This document shows, one piece after another, positions 33,118 through 45,485 of a stretch of 64,000 nt of DNA. Position 1 is the first letter of the stretch; the number at the start of each line of letters is the position of its first letter. The stretch is taken from assembly GCA_933207985.1 (NCBI GenBank), contig OW240914.1, positions 200,522,007 to 200,586,006 on the forward strand, in the 5' to 3' direction. The notes under the pieces are model-generated. The model saw nothing but the letters and a program-made list of their open reading frames with translations. It was not told where the DNA came from and ran no database searches. The DNA comes from Pelobates cultripes. Its lineage: Eukaryota; Chordata; Amphibia; Anura; Pelobatidae. Made by a program: the position numbers and the translations under genes.

Positions 33118-34313
33118 CCAGCACGACATTGGGGAAAAAAACACACACAGACACACACAGACACACACATACACTACCACAGACACACACATATACCATG
33201 ACAGACACACACACACCCCATGACACACACATATACCATGACAGACACACACCATGACACAGACACATACCATGACAGACACACATTTACCATGACAGAC
33301 ACACACCTACCATGACAGACACACACATACCATGACAGATATACACACACCTTGACACACAGACAGACCATGACACAGACACACACCATGACACAGACAG
33401 GCCATGACACAGACACACACACACACACACCATGACACAGACAGACACACACACCATGACAGACAGACGCACACACACAATGATACAGACACACACACAC
33501 CATGACAGACACACACATACCATGACAGACACACACACACCATGACACACACATACCATGACATACATACACACACCTTGACACACACATACCATGACAG
33601 ATCCACCATGACACAGACAGACACACACACACACATCATGACAGACACACACACACCATGACAGACAGACACATACACACCATGACACAGACAGACACAC
33701 ACACCATGACACAGACACACACCATGATACAGACAGACTGTAACAGACACACACATACCGTGACACAGACAGACACACATTACATGACACAGACAGACAC
33801 ACACACACACACACCATGACACAGACACACACCATGACAGACAGACACACACCATGACACAGACAGACACAAACACACCATGACAGACATACACAGACCA
33901 TGACACAGACAGACACACACACACCATGACAGAGACAGACACCCACACACACCATGACAGACAGACACACACACAGCATAACACAGACACACACACATAC
34001 ACTCCCACTGACAGACTGACACACATAATTGTTACTACCTGTGGGCAGACAGATGGGTGTGCTGGCGGCCACAGGGAGAGCTCTGATGGCGGCCGCAGGG
34101 TGAGCTGGCTGTTCTGTCTCTGCTCCCAGTTTGACGTCATATTCAGGCCCCGGTCTCATTAAGTAGTGCGCGAGGGCGGGGGAGCAGAGGCAGAACAGCC
34201 AGCTCCCCCTGCGGCCGCAGGTCACCCAGATATCTCCCCGGCCCCAAGTGCCGACGGCCCACCGGGAAATTTCCCGGTATCCCGGTGGGCCAGTCCGGCC
34301 GGCCCTTCACACG
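33118..34313. mobile_element. Candidate hAT-like element with CA-rich core
   Basis: About 870 bases of CACACACCATGACAGACA repeat (33140-34010) lead into a GC-rich end. That end has a long hairpin (GAGCTGGCTGTTCTG, 34101-34115, pairing with CAGAACAGCCAGCTC, 34192-34206) and GGCCCACCGGGAAATTTCCC. The plan is the same as hAT #2, but no termini or target duplications were found. Confidence 0.4.
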
Positions 34314-34719
34314 ACCACAACAGACATCCTCATACTGTTCACCCGAACTAACATATGTGTCTCCATATACTAATTGACACGTGGGCTGGGTGCCCTCAGG
34401 GCCTGGAAATCACGGCACTACAACTGACACATTTCGATTGGATACAAACCTCCAAGTGACTGGCTCTCATTGTACATATCATCGGGAACCACTACGAATA
34501 ACGTAGTACTTAATATCCCGTAACCGCAGATCGAACACCTTCGATCTTGAGTCGTAGTCCCCTATCAGGGCATTAGACACCCAAATATACTTTTCCTGCA
34601 CCTTTCCGCCTACCCCATCTTTTCTCTTTTACATCTCACTTCCCTCTGCTGTTCTTCTTCATTACAGAGCACGCCTGAAATAGCCGACCCGGCCCGTCTC
34701 CGCCCGCCTCGGCACCCTA

Positions 34720-37700
34720 AAATGGCTAAACCGGGCACCACGCCCCGGTTCTGGACTAACAACATATGGGGCCTGAATATTCCAGAGAAACGTTCCCAAC
34801 TGCTCTGAACCCAATGGCCCTGACGCTCCCACATTTATAAAATCACAGATACCCCTTGTGCTTTATTGCTAACCACACTGAAGCCAGGAAAGCGGGTGCC
34901 ATTTGTTTGTGAAGAGACACTCGCAGACCCGCAAGGAAGATATCTCTTCCTGAAGGGGACCATAGTTGACCACAAGTACACTTTTGCATGCATCTATAGT
35001 CCGAATTAGAACCTACATATCTTTTTGACACGAACGCTGTCCCGACCTGAAAATTCAGAGAGGGGCTATTACTGGCTACAGAAGACATTAACATACCTCT
35101 AATACCACGATAGGATACCTCTAGGGGAATTAGCTCTCTTCCACACCGACACATCCACCTTTCTAGGCAATCCCTAAGGCGATTGGGGCTGGTAGATTGC
35201 TGGAGGGTGGTGCACCCAGATGACAGGGATATCACGTTTTACTCTGCGGTTCACAAACACTATAGCCTTATTGATTACTTATTCTTGGCACAAGAATTCT
35301 TACCCTTACTCATTCACTCAGAGATAGGGACCACGGTCAGCACCAACCTCTCACCTGTATCGCTTACACTGCACTCCCCCTTGTATAAACCTAGGGAACG
35401 ACAGTGGAAGCAGAATAAAAATTTTTTGACAGACTCAGTAGAGTTGGAATCAGCGAGGAAAGAACTGAACCACTACTTTGAGACTAACAAATCCCCTGAT
35501 ACCCCCCATTGACAGTCGGGGAGGCACAAAAATGTGTGATAAGAGGGCACTACATAACAATTTGCATGCGCGGCAAGAAAGTCCACACTAGAAGGACAGC
35601 CTCTCTGGTTCGTAAAATCACAGATCTCGAAAACGCACATAAACGCACACTAGTAGAGGACTCATTGCTCTAACTGACAGACGCACGCAGACAGTTATGA
35701 GACCTCCTAGCTTTTTTTTTTTTCAAACATTCTAACAAAACCGGGAAACTGCTGGCCCGACAGCTACAAGATAGGCGGCAACTACATCATATCCACAAGA
35801 TTCCACCACACGATAAAGGGGAGACCCAATTGCCAGAAGGAATCCTTCAGACATTCCAATCGTACTATACAGAACTATATGATCTATCCCAATCATGCCA
35901 TGGTGATAGATTTCCTTGCTCACAATGTTACGAGGACACTGTCGGCGGACGCAGCGGAGGAACAACCACTGACTATTGAGGAGCTAAGTGAAGCTCTTAA
36001 ATTGTCAAAAACCCACCAGGCACCAGGACTGGATGGCCTCCCCCTGGCATACTTACACACATTTCCGATCTTCTCTTGCCGAGGCTTCTGAAAGGGATCA
36101 ACTTGATCCACACAGGGGGAAAGTTCCCCTCGGACTCCCTGGCTGCAGTGATGACAATCATACCATAGGAGGGTAAGGACCCAGCTAGTTGCTTGTGCTA
36201 TCTGCCCATCTCACTCTTGAATTCGGACCTTAAAGCGATAGCCCTCCGACTATCGAGGACCCTACTGGGTCAGATCCACTCTGATCAGGTGGGTTTTATC
36301 CCGGGTCATGAGGGGGGCAATAACACCATCAGAGCCCTGAACATTATCCATGCTGCCCGGTCGAACAAAAATTAACTAGTGCTTCTCTCCACAGATGCGG
36401 AGAAGGCGTTCGACTGGAAGACTGGCATTACCTAACATCCACACTGTAGCACATGGGAATCATACCGGTTATGCGTGCATGGATGCAGTCTCCCACTTCC
36501 CAAATCGGCGTCAACGAAGCATTAACCGCACCATTCCCTATTCGAAATAGGACATGCCAAGGGTGCCCCCTGACCCCCCTTCTGTTTGCCCACTATCTTG
36601 AACCTTTTCTGGAGGTGGTCAGGCAGGAAAGTGGTATTACAGGGTTCACCTCGGTTGGAGTAGAGCATCGTGTCGCAGCATATGGGGATGATATGCTCTT
36701 CTTCCTGGAGCAACCCAGAGTCTCCCTACCAAACCTTGAACAGGAACAAATCAGAGGCGCTCCACCTGTCACAAGACCCAACTTCCGCCACACTCCTCCA
36801 GGCAGAATTCTTCATATGGTGCGTGGATAAACTGAGATACCTGGGCACTTGGCTGACATGAGATCTCACCCAGCTATACCGGCTTAACTATCTTCCCTTA
36901 CTAGACACACTCCAAAAAGTCATGCAACGATGGTTCAGTCGGATCAACGCGGTTAAGATGAATGTCTTACCACGTATATTATATGTATTCCAAACCATCC
37001 TGGTCACCATCCCTAGGATATTCTTTAGTACCCTAACCATTGCGATACGAAGGTTTGTGTGGAACCATCGTCAGACCAGACTTCGGCGAGTTCTCCTGGG
37101 ACTACCCAAGTCGGCTGGGGGTGGGTCTCACATCAATTGTAACGTACTACCATGCTGTCCACCTGCATAGTTGCCTAGACTGGCACACACACCCTGCAAA
37201 GAAGCTATGGGTGTCTTTGGAGACCCAACAAGCAGAGGGTAAAATCCCATCTGCGCTTTGGCTGGGTAAATGGACACTGAGCTCTCTACGCACAAATAAC
37301 CCCTTGATAGATGCTACACTGGGTGTCTGGTGTGCGCTCCGCTTCCAACGACAGCTGACAATGTCACCCAAACTACTTACCCCAATCACGAACAACCCAG
37401 ACCTGGTGGGTAGGTTGAGTTCATGAACAGTTCCGATACCACCAAGTGAAAACATACTATGGGTCCCCCACTGGCCAAGGACAGATACACAGATCTCTGA
37501 CACAGTTCAAGATGCTTTGTGCCAGGAGGGAACAAGTCTCAAAGGGCATCTCTACCATGTACACACTCCTTATGTCCAATAGAGGTAAAATAACACTCAG
37601 GTACACAAGTAGATGGGAGAGGGAAACAGGAGTCACCCTCTCAGATCAGGAATGGCATAAAATCTTAACCATCACCCATAAATGCTCCATTAGCTCTAAG

Positions 37701-38250
37701 TTCCAGGAAATGAGCTACAAGTTGCTAACATTCTGGTACTGGACACCAGACGTCCTACACCGAATGAACGCAGATAACTCCTGGGAATGCTGGCGATGTA
37801 GACAGGGGAGGGGACCGGCCTCCACATATAGTGATCCTGCCCTGCTATTGCCCCCTACTGGAAGATGATACTAAAATACAAGAAATCACGGGCACTACCC
37901 TAGCATTTCAACCTCTGACCATGCTGCTGCACCACACCACAACAACAGTGAAACACTACAAACAATCACTGACCCTTCCAGTGCTAACCACAGCTAAATC
38001 CCTGATCCCATTACATTGGAAACAGATGTCCCCACCCTCGAGCAATGAGTAGCCAAGGTCGATGAAATACACAATATGGAGTCTTTGACAGCAGCCCTAT
38101 GGGGACGCACAGAGATGTGTGTGCAAACCTGCACCCCCTGGCTCTTATACATCTCTGGGGCCCATACGGCAGGGCAAGCCCAATATGGATCCTCTAATGA
38201 CAGGTGGGACGCCGGGGGTGGGGGGGTGCCAGGGTGCGGCAGAGTGTGGG
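34720..38250 (+). mobile_element. L1/Tx1-like LINE, ORF2 relic
   Basis: The plus strand encodes a decayed ORF2. NNIWGLNIPEKRSQLL (about 34755) opens the AP-endonuclease. DDRDITFYSAVHKHYSLIDY (35215-35275) is its C-terminal segment. The RT follows: THQAPGLDGLPLAYLHT (36010-36060), HSDQVGFIPGHEGGNNT (36280), NRTCQGCPLTPLLFA (36540-36590) and YGDDMLFF (about 36680-36705, in place of FADD). The C-terminal domain shows YYHAVHLHSCLDWHTHP (about 37145-37195). At least six frame changes. It inserted by target-primed reverse transcription in its day; now dead. No ORF1 precedes it. Confidence 0.8.
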
Positions 38251-38910
38251 GATGGAGGAAGGCAGCTACAAACATAACCTCTCCTTAATTCTTCTCTACC
38301 ATTCCCCCTTAATCCCCCCTTTTCTCCTCAGCTGCTGTTTCCCCCCTTTCATTGACCTCCCCTTTACCCTGACCCTTTCTGCGTTATTCGCAGTTGACCG
38401 CTCCCTCAATTTGTAAAACTTTGCAGTCCTGATGCACAATATTGGCACAAAGACTGATAGGGAAGGTTAACCAGTCCACACTAAACTTGCAGCTACAAAC
38501 GTACTTGAAACTAAGTGATGAGGATCCAACCCCCTGTTAGGGATATGCTCCAATATGTTAAAAAAGATGCATACTGCTGTATGTGCAACCTTAGCATATA
38601 ATAAAAGACAGCCAGTCAGCTTCCTCATCCAGAGATGATCAAATGTCTTTGACTTATGGAAATAAATATGAAAAATGTGGGGTCCATTGATCCCCACTAC
38701 TAACCCCAGTAGGGTCCCTTGCCTCTTTCTCCATCCTTTAAGCAGTGAGGTGGAGGATAATCAGTAAAGACCCTTCCACAAGGGTATCTGGGTCAGCACC
38801 CACCATATTTTGTTGCAATTTAAAAAGAAAATAACAATTAAACTATGTAATTGTTTGTTTTCTGTTTTTAACATTTTTTATGTAAACTTACTCCTTTGAG
38901 ATATGTCTGT
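38251..38910. other. Unassigned
   Basis: Pyrimidine-rich text after the LINE may be its 3' UTR (to about 38420). Nothing else recognised. Confidence 0.35.
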
Positions 38911-39190
38911 TTAAAGGACCACTCTAGGCACCCAGACCACTTTAGCTTAATGAAGTGGTCTGGGTGCCAGGTCCCTCTAGGATTAACCCCTTTTTTTATA
39001 AACATAGCAGTTTCAGAGAAACTGCTATGTTTATAAATGAGTTAATCCAGCGCTGGAATAAAGGTAAGTTTAACCCCTTTCCTCGCCATCCAGCCTGGCG
39101 GGAGGGGGTCCCTGAGGGTGGGGGCACCCTCAGGGCACTATAGTGCCAGGAAAACAAGTATGTTTTCCTGGCACTATAGTGGTCCTTTAA
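38911..39190. mobile_element. T2/Kolobok-like TTAA MITE, copy 2
   Basis: Same family as 5605-6046: TTAAAGGACCACTCTAGG at the left, GCACTATAGTGGTCCTTTAA at the right, the same two subterminal hairpins, and about 160 bases of middle sequence missing. Confidence 0.85.
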
Positions 39191-39529
39191 CATAAAATGT
39201 GTTATTTATGCTCCTTTAATTAGTAGTAATGCAGTTTCCCTCCCTTATTATGTCCAGCTGCTGCTGTTAAGGACAGCAAAAAATTTGACAAAAAAATCTG
39301 ATGAAATCCTATGAGAACTTGTTTGAATCACCCTCCTTGGCTGTCTGACAGCCACCTGTTCTTCCTAATGTATCATTTTTTGGCAGTAAATATGAAGTCG
39401 GCTAAATTTTGCATTGTTTGCAAACCCTAGTGTAAGCTGCCATCCACACGTACTATCTGTACCCGTACCTTCTGTACATTTATACTTCTGTGTACCTTCT
39501 GTACCTCCTGTACCCCCGTACCTCTCCAA
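39191..39529. other. Unassigned; short GTACC repeats
   Basis: 39440-39525 holds about seven loosely spaced TGTACCT/CGTACC words. Confidence 0.4.
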
Positions 39530-40249
39530 TACGAGAGAGGCTGAGAAATTAGTGGAATCAGCAGCGGGAATCAGCGGCAGCTAAGTGGAGAACACCGGAT
39601 TGCTCAAGAGGTTAACTCCTATCAAAAGAAACTAAGCCGCAACTGACCTCGCTTCACTGGGAAAAAACTTTCACTGATAAAGAGATACAGTGAGAAAGAT
39701 TGCCGCTTTGCTGCAACGGACAAACTGTGAGAAAACTACAAAGGTCACAGATAAGTGCTTATCCAACTATATTATTATTCTAGACCATTCTAAGCTTTAT
39801 TCTAAAAAGCTCTGCACATATAATCTGCAAGAATTCATTATAAAACCTGTATTAATGCTGGTAGATATCCACACAATCTTAGACGTATTTACTGGTGATT
39901 TTATTGTTTTCTTGCAAGTTAGTTACCTTTCTACGCTTATTTATAGTGAGGAAAGGAAAGGCAAGTAAGCTTTACTGCAATAATAAAGTGGATAGGTGAG
40001 AGCAAACACATAAAATGGTAAGATACTACCACTGCAGGGTCTTGAACAGTAAATAATAGTTGCTAGATATCTGTAATAAAACATACAATACAGATCATAG
40101 CGCAATATGTATAAAAATACAGAATTTAAAAAGATCAACTGGTCAAACTCACATGGTGCTGAGCCTATTACTTGCAGGCTTAGACTTTCAAGGCTCTTCA
40201 AAGAATATAACCTCCGGATCACTGTCCCCTGGTTCTGCTTTCTCTCAAG

Positions 40250-40613
40250 GATTTAACTTCCAGATTTGCAATTTAAGGAAGAAGTCGCACAATTGAATAC
40301 CACCGTAATAATGCAATCACAGAAGATATCTCAACTGCAGACCAAATTTGATAATTTATAGAAATCCACAGATGCTACATTAAAAAAAATGGAGTTTAAA
40401 ATCTCTGATTTGGAAGACATGTCTCGCAGACCAAACATAAAGATTAGAGGCATTACAGAAGATGTGCTTAATCTGGAACCGTTCATTACTGAATTATTAG
40501 AGACCTACATTGACCCCCAACTATTGGGTCCTTTCCCCTATGAGAGATGTCATAGGCTACTGAAGCCAACTTATCTTTCTCAAACTAAACATCCAAGAGA
40601 ACTAATAATATGA
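40250..40613 (+). pseudogene. L1 ORF1p relic
   Basis: MEFKISDLEDMSRRPNIKIR with GITEDVLNLEPFI and YERCHRLLKP reproduces the junction between coiled coil and RNA-binding domain of L1 ORF1 proteins (E/D-x-SRRxNI-R-I-G-I ... ER-x-HR). Upstream text has an amphipathic character but a stop at 40360. The protein coats L1 RNA; this copy is broken. Confidence 0.65.
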
Positions 40614-41511
40614 TTTAATAATTATCGTATTAAAGAAATGCTTCTGAGGGGGGGATAAGGTTATACCCTCAACTTTAGGGGTTTAAGTCACTTAACTAAT
40701 TATGCCTCACATAAGTAGTGATCTAGCATTGATAGCATTGCATTATGCCTTCACCTATATATAAGTTTTTATATGCAGTTTACCTATTAGGTAGTGGTTT
40801 AATATGCAAGACTATTAACATAAACATGTCTGAAACAAAAATTGGTCTTGCTAATTTAGAATACTTTACGTTTTCACTTGGATATAAGATCTACATAAAT
40901 TCATTCCACTTGATGCAAATCGCTAATGGTTTAATATTTAAGACCCCCTTTGTTGAGCAAGTACTTTAAGCAAGCCAAGATGACTTGACAAATTGTTATT
41001 TACAAGCTTTATTACTTTGAGTTAGTATAACGGAATGTTTCTATATCACTCAATCACTCAATGATCTTTTATTTAAACCAGGAGGTATTTATCAATTAAG
41101 CAATAGGAAGCTTATTTATGATTTTTGCCCTTATCACTTGACAACTATTATTTGCTTTTTAGAAATCTATTTTAATTTGCTAATAGTAAGCTATTATACT
41201 CTACACTGAATCTTAACTTGTGATCTTTTGTTATCAAACCAATGTTTCTGCATCATTCCTTAAGGAAGAAGGGATTTTTTTTTCTTTTTACAAGTCGCCC
41301 TTGTGGAATGGGCCATTTATCATTTTCAATGTGCAGGAGGAGTTTTTATAACTCAACTTGTCAATTTGATTGGAATTGTGTAATTTGTGTATTTATTTTC
41401 GTATTTACTGTTTTTATGTTTGATACCACTTATGGATGCAGTGGATTCTACCAGGGAAATTATAAGAGTCCATTTTTTTGAGCATGAGTTGGGACGACCG
41501 TTTTTTAATCG

Positions 41512-42230
41512 ATGTCCATTAAACTTTTATCGATTAATTCACAGGGCTTGAATTCTCCGTACAAGAGATCCTATCTCTATGATTTATTGATAAAAGAAAA
41601 AATAGACGTAGCATTTATCCAAGAGACAAATTGGAAACAGGTCCAACACAAGCTTTGGAAGTTTAGAAAATATCCCCACCTTTATACATCATCTTTAAAA
41701 GAGATAAAGAAAAGAGGGGTTGCTTTGTTCCCAGCTAAACTAAAATTTTAATATATTTATCATGAATCTGATAAGGAGGGTAGATATATTGTGTTGGTAT
41801 GTCATATTAATGATGTGTTATTCACCCTTGGTAATTTATATGCTCCATCTGATCATCTCTTAAGCTTTTTAAATTCAAATAATTTGCTAGAGGAATCACC
41901 ATCATTGCCGGTGATTTAAATTGTATTGCTAATTTTGAACTAGATAAAAAGAGTTTACATCAAAAGAGGTATAATGTCAGATTAAAATCTAACTCAGAGA
42001 AGTTTTCTCTATCCTTGGCCAAACAAAATCTCTATGACTTCTGGAGGGTACAACATCCCAGGATAAAGATTTCACCTTTTATTAAAAATGCTCACAATTC
42101 CTATTCCAGAATCGACTATTTTTTAATGTATGGTTATGTTTTAGAGTTGTGTAAAGATTCTAGAATTGGTGATATCACGCGTAATATCAAAGCGACAAAA
42201 AGGGAAAAATCTTTCAGAACTGCATAGTAG
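41512..42230 (+). pseudogene. L1 ORF2 AP-endonuclease relic
   Basis: The start at 41512 (MSIKLLSINSQGLNSPYKRS) gives the N-terminal Asn motif, IDVAFIQETNWK the catalytic Glu (QET). A frame change precedes the second part (QNLYDFWRVQHPRIK ... NSYSRIDYFLM, 42015-42140), which supplies the S-R-I-D motif. The central part is damaged (stop at 41749). Confidence 0.75.
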
Positions 42231-42343
42231 TCTAGCCAAATTGGAACAAATGAATAAAATTAATCCACTTTAGATGAAAGAATGAACTAAATTAAAATAA
42301 TACTGATAAAATTCTAGCAAAATTGAAACATCAGTGGTACTAT

Positions 42344-42985
42344 TTAATGATCTATCATTTTAGTTACCCAATCAAAAAAATCAATAAGATTAGTTTGGCA
42401 TGATCTCCCTGAAGTAAACCCATGTTGTCTCTGATCTTGAAATCCATGTGTTTTTAGATGTTCAGCAATCCTATCCTTTAACATGGTTTCCATCACTTTC
42501 CCCACTACTGAAGTAAGGCTTACTGGCCTATAGTTGCCCGACTCCTCCCTATTACCTTTCTTGTAAATGGGCACAACATTCGCTAACTTCCAATCTTCTG
42601 GGACTACTCCTGTTAACAATGATTGGTTAAATAAATCTGTTAATGGTTTTGCTAGTACACCACTAAGCTCTTTTAATAGCTTTGGGTGTATTCCATCAGG
42701 TCCCATTGACTTATTTGTCTTTACTTTTGACAGTTGAAATAGAACCTCTTCCTCTGTAAACTCACATGTAATAAATTACTAATTTATCCTTTTTCTTAAC
42801 TGAGGTCCCTTTCCTTCATTTTCATCTGTAAATACAGAACAAAAATATTCATTGAGGCAGTCAGCTAGACCTTTATCCTCTTCTACATACCTTCCTTCTT
42901 TTGTTTTTATTCTAACTAATCCTTGTTTTACTTTTCTTTTCTCATTTATGTATCTAAGACTGTATTGGCTAACAAAGTAGCTGAT
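42344..42985 (-). pseudogene. CR1-like LINE reverse transcriptase fragment
   Basis: Minus strand: YINEKRKVKQGLVRIKTKEG and LADCLNEYFCSVFTDE (about 42960-42830), then after a stop near 42779 SMGPDGIHPKLLKELSGVLA, VPEDWKLANVVPIYKKG, NYRPVSLTSVVGKVMETMLK and QHGFTSGRSCQTNLIDFFDW (42706-42344). These are RT blocks 0 to 2 of CR1-type LINEs. The catalytic FADD region and everything beyond is cut off at 42344. Confidence 0.85.
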
Positions 42986-43000
42986 ATACAACATATACAC

Positions 43001-43554
43001 ATTGCTACAATGGTGGACCTAGCAGCTTTGTTGGGTATAGTATGCTGCACTGCTACAATAATATTATGATCGGGGTAAGTCCCGGGGAGGGATTTATAGA
43101 GAGGATAGACTCTCTCTCGCCCTATTGTGCCTTTGCGAGCACCCTTACCCCACCGATCAAAAACTCACCCTGTCTTAGTGGAACGGTAGTACAGTGACAA
43201 ACTAGGCGGCAAAAGTTAACTCCTACAATGCTGTGCTCAACTTGCGATAGTCTTTAGTAGCTGACTGCTGTAGCTATTGTGATTCAGGAAATTCCAGATC
43301 ACAGAAATAAAAAGTAGGTAAATGCCGCTGAAATTTGCAATCGTCCAGTATTTAGAGTATTTGATATCGATAATATTGCCCACAGTCACCCTAGCAGTGA
43401 AGGAATAATCATATCTGATTGATATACTCTTGAACTGACTGATAGCACTGTTCTAAGGTTGCTGCATATCGGTGAGATACCCCTAGTCCCACTACTCTTA
43501 GACTGTCTGATAGCACTGTTCTAAGATTACTGCATATCGGTGAGATACCCCTAG
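43001..43554 (-). other. Penelope-associated non-coding segment
   Basis: Lies downstream (minus strand) of the Penelope-like relic and hammerhead-like motif. It contains a direct repeat, GTTGCTGCATATCGGTGAGATACCCC (43458, in part) and ATTACTGCATATCGGTGAGA (43526), each preceded by CTGATAGCACTGTTCTAAG. Confidence 0.5.
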
Positions 43555-43612
43555 TCACCCTGACACGCGTTTCGCAAATTAGGTCATCAGAGGGTACTTT
43601 TAAAATTGTCTA
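43555..43612 (-). ncRNA. Hammerhead-ribozyme-like motif (well-formed stems I and III)
   Basis: On the minus strand: ACCCT (43595-43591), CTGATGA (43590-43584), ten bases CCTAATTTGC, GAAA (43573-43570), C-GCGT-G (stem III, 2 bp with A-U closure), UC, then AGGGT (43561-43557), which pairs perfectly with ACCCT as stem I. Predicted cleavage falls between 43562 and 43561. Stem II is damaged: a C-C mismatch replaces the usual G-C. All core residues are present. Confidence 0.65.
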
Positions 43613-44720
43613 TTAAACATTTAGTTTTAATATTTTTTTATTACCCATCAGTTAAGGTTACCCCCGCCATCTCATTTTTCTCCTTGTCATATTATAAATA
43701 TGTTCCCGAATTCTTATCTTGAGGGCCCTTGAGGTTTCCAAAATGTGTTGAAAACCGCAAGGACATATAATCATATAAATAACATGTTTGGTGTTACACG
43801 TGATAAAAGATTTTATATTATATTCCTCTTTAGTCTGAAATGAGGTGATTTCTTTAAATTTTTATTATTCTTTTGGTGGTCTATTAAAGTGGTAACCCTA
43901 CAATTTTTACAATAATAAAAACCATTGTCTCTCTTTAGGAAATTATTATTCTCTTTTATTTTTGTTTTATCAAGGAAACTATGGGTTAAAATTTTCTTAA
44001 AATTATTAGCCCCTCTAAAAATAGATCTTGGTTTATTCCCTATAAAAGTATGAATGTCCTGATCTTCATTTAAAATATGCCAATTTTTCCTGACAATTTT
44101 TTGTAAGTTAGAGGTTTTGGCACAACATTTTTTTTAAATTAACAGGATCTCTTCCTTATCTTCTTTATCTTTTTGTTCTCTCACTTTATATTTTAGGAGA
44201 TCGTGTCTAGATTTCTTATGAACTTCTTCACATACCTTTTGTTTTTTAAGAGACTCATAACCTTTAGCAATCAACTGCTTTTTTAAAATCAATGCTTGTT
44301 CTTTATATTGCTTTGGTTCTGAACAATTAAGTTTTAATCTTAAAAACTGGCCCTTAGGAATGTTGGTCAATCAAGGTTTAAAATGACAACTAGTAAAATC
44401 AATAAAACTATTCACATCGACTTGTTTAAAAAAAGTTTTACTTTTTAATTGGTTATGTTCCACATAAATTAGTAAGTCTAAAAATTTAATCTTTTCAGAA
44501 CTAATCTCATAAGTAAGTTTGATGTTCCAGTTATTATGATTAAGACTACCAATAAAATTTGAGAGGGATTCTTGAGTCCCCCCACCCCACCATATTTGAG
44601 TGATGTATGTTATAAGAAAAATTTCGGAGAACATTTTTCAATGCTAATAACTAAACGATTATATTTGTAAAACTTATCTATTAACGAAGGGAAATTTTTT
44701 CTATAAAAATGTATAAATAT
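43555..44720 (-). mobile_element. Penelope-like element, 3' half
   Basis: The minus strand encodes the end of a Penelope-like RT (ESLSNFIGSLNHNNWNIKLT, YEISSEKIKFLDLLIYV, VDVNSFIDFTSCHFKP; 44640-44371). The linker follows (NIPKGQFLRLKLNCSE, 44367-44134) and then, after frame breaks, the GIY-YIG endonuclease region (CNTKHVIYMIICPCG ... RALKIRIREHIYNM, about 43810-43690). A hammerhead-like motif (43605-43557) lies just beyond the coding end. Two copies of the family are therefore present in the window. The 5' part is lost. Confidence 0.8.
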
Positions 44721-45047
44721 GAAGAGTGCAAGATAATGCATCTTGGATGTAAGAACCCAAGGGCAGAGTACAGAATATTTGATAGAGTTCTAACCTCAAC
44801 ATCTAAAGGAAAGGGATTTAGGGGTGATTATTTCAAATGACTTAAAGTAGGCAGACAATGTAACAGGAAATGCTAGCAGAATGCTTGGTTGTATAGGGAG
44901 AAGTATTAGCAGTAGAAAGAGGGAAGTGCTCATGTCATTGTACAGAGCACTAGTGAGACCTCACTTGGAGTATTATACGCAGTACTGGAGACCGTATCTA
45001 CAGAAGGATATTGATACATTGGAGAGAGTTCAGAGAAGGGCTACATA
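44721..45047 (+). pseudogene. CR1/L2-like LINE ORF2 3' fragment
   Basis: The plus strand reads KCKIMHLGCKNPRAEYRIF (44728-44785), then after frame changes RMLGCIGRSI-like text and ALVRPHLEYYTQYWRPYLQK followed by ERVQRRAT (44948-45047). This is the C-terminal domain after the RT in CR1-type LINEs. It lies on the opposite strand to the CR1 fragment at 42344, so the two are separate insertions or an inversion. Confidence 0.75.
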
Positions 45048-45084
45048 ACTGGTTCATTGCAGGGATTGCAACTGGGATTGCAGG

Positions 45085-45426
45085 GTAAAACTTATTTTCT
45101 CCTTTCCAGTTTTACACATTGAAATTTTCCAGATTGGTTTGCTGGGCCTATGTTGCCTTTGAGATCATATGGAAGCCCAGGAAGGAGATTCCCCCCTATC
45201 ACTGCACACAATTTGCAAAAGTAGACAACCCATGGTTTTCAAAATGGGGTATGTCAATTCTTTTTTAGCAGCCAATCAGTCACAAACCATGGCCAAAATT
45301 TGCATTTAAATGTGCGTTTTGCATTTTTCACAAAACAAATGCCCTGTCACTGACGACATCATTGTCATTATACATTTTACTGCTCTAAAACACTCATATT
45401 TGTATTCAGCGATGTCTCATAATGCC

Positions 45427-45428
<2 letters not shown>
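45085..45428. repeat. Fragment of the palindromic TTAA-element family
   Basis: TTGCCTTTGAGATCATATGG, GTAGACAACCCATGG and GCAGCCAATCAGTCACAAAC match unit B of 50225-50410; ACATTTTACTGCTCTAAAAC matches unit A. Diverged and truncated by an AT tract. Confidence 0.75.

Positions 45429-45480
<52 letters not shown>
45429..45480. repeat. AT-dinucleotide tract
   Basis: Uninterrupted (AT)n of about 50 bases. Confidence 0.98.

Positions 45481-45485
<5 letters not shown>

Larger units (their letters stand above)
39530..42340 (+). mobile_element. L1-like LINE, 5' half (UTR, ORF1, ORF2 endonuclease)
   Basis: An AT-rich plus-strand L1 relic unlike the one at 34720. A probable 5' UTR runs from about 39530. 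The ORF1 relic is at about 40250-40613 and the ORF2 endonuclease pieces at 41512-42230. Text similar to the start of the segment leading to RT continues to about 42340, where a minus-strand CR1 piece begins. RT and 3' end are absent. Confidence 0.7.

Noticed and set aside
33174..34225. [16 protein letters not shown] frames on the minus strand
   Set aside because: Arise from the CACACCATGACAGACA repeat; the ATG-like words come from CCATGACA.
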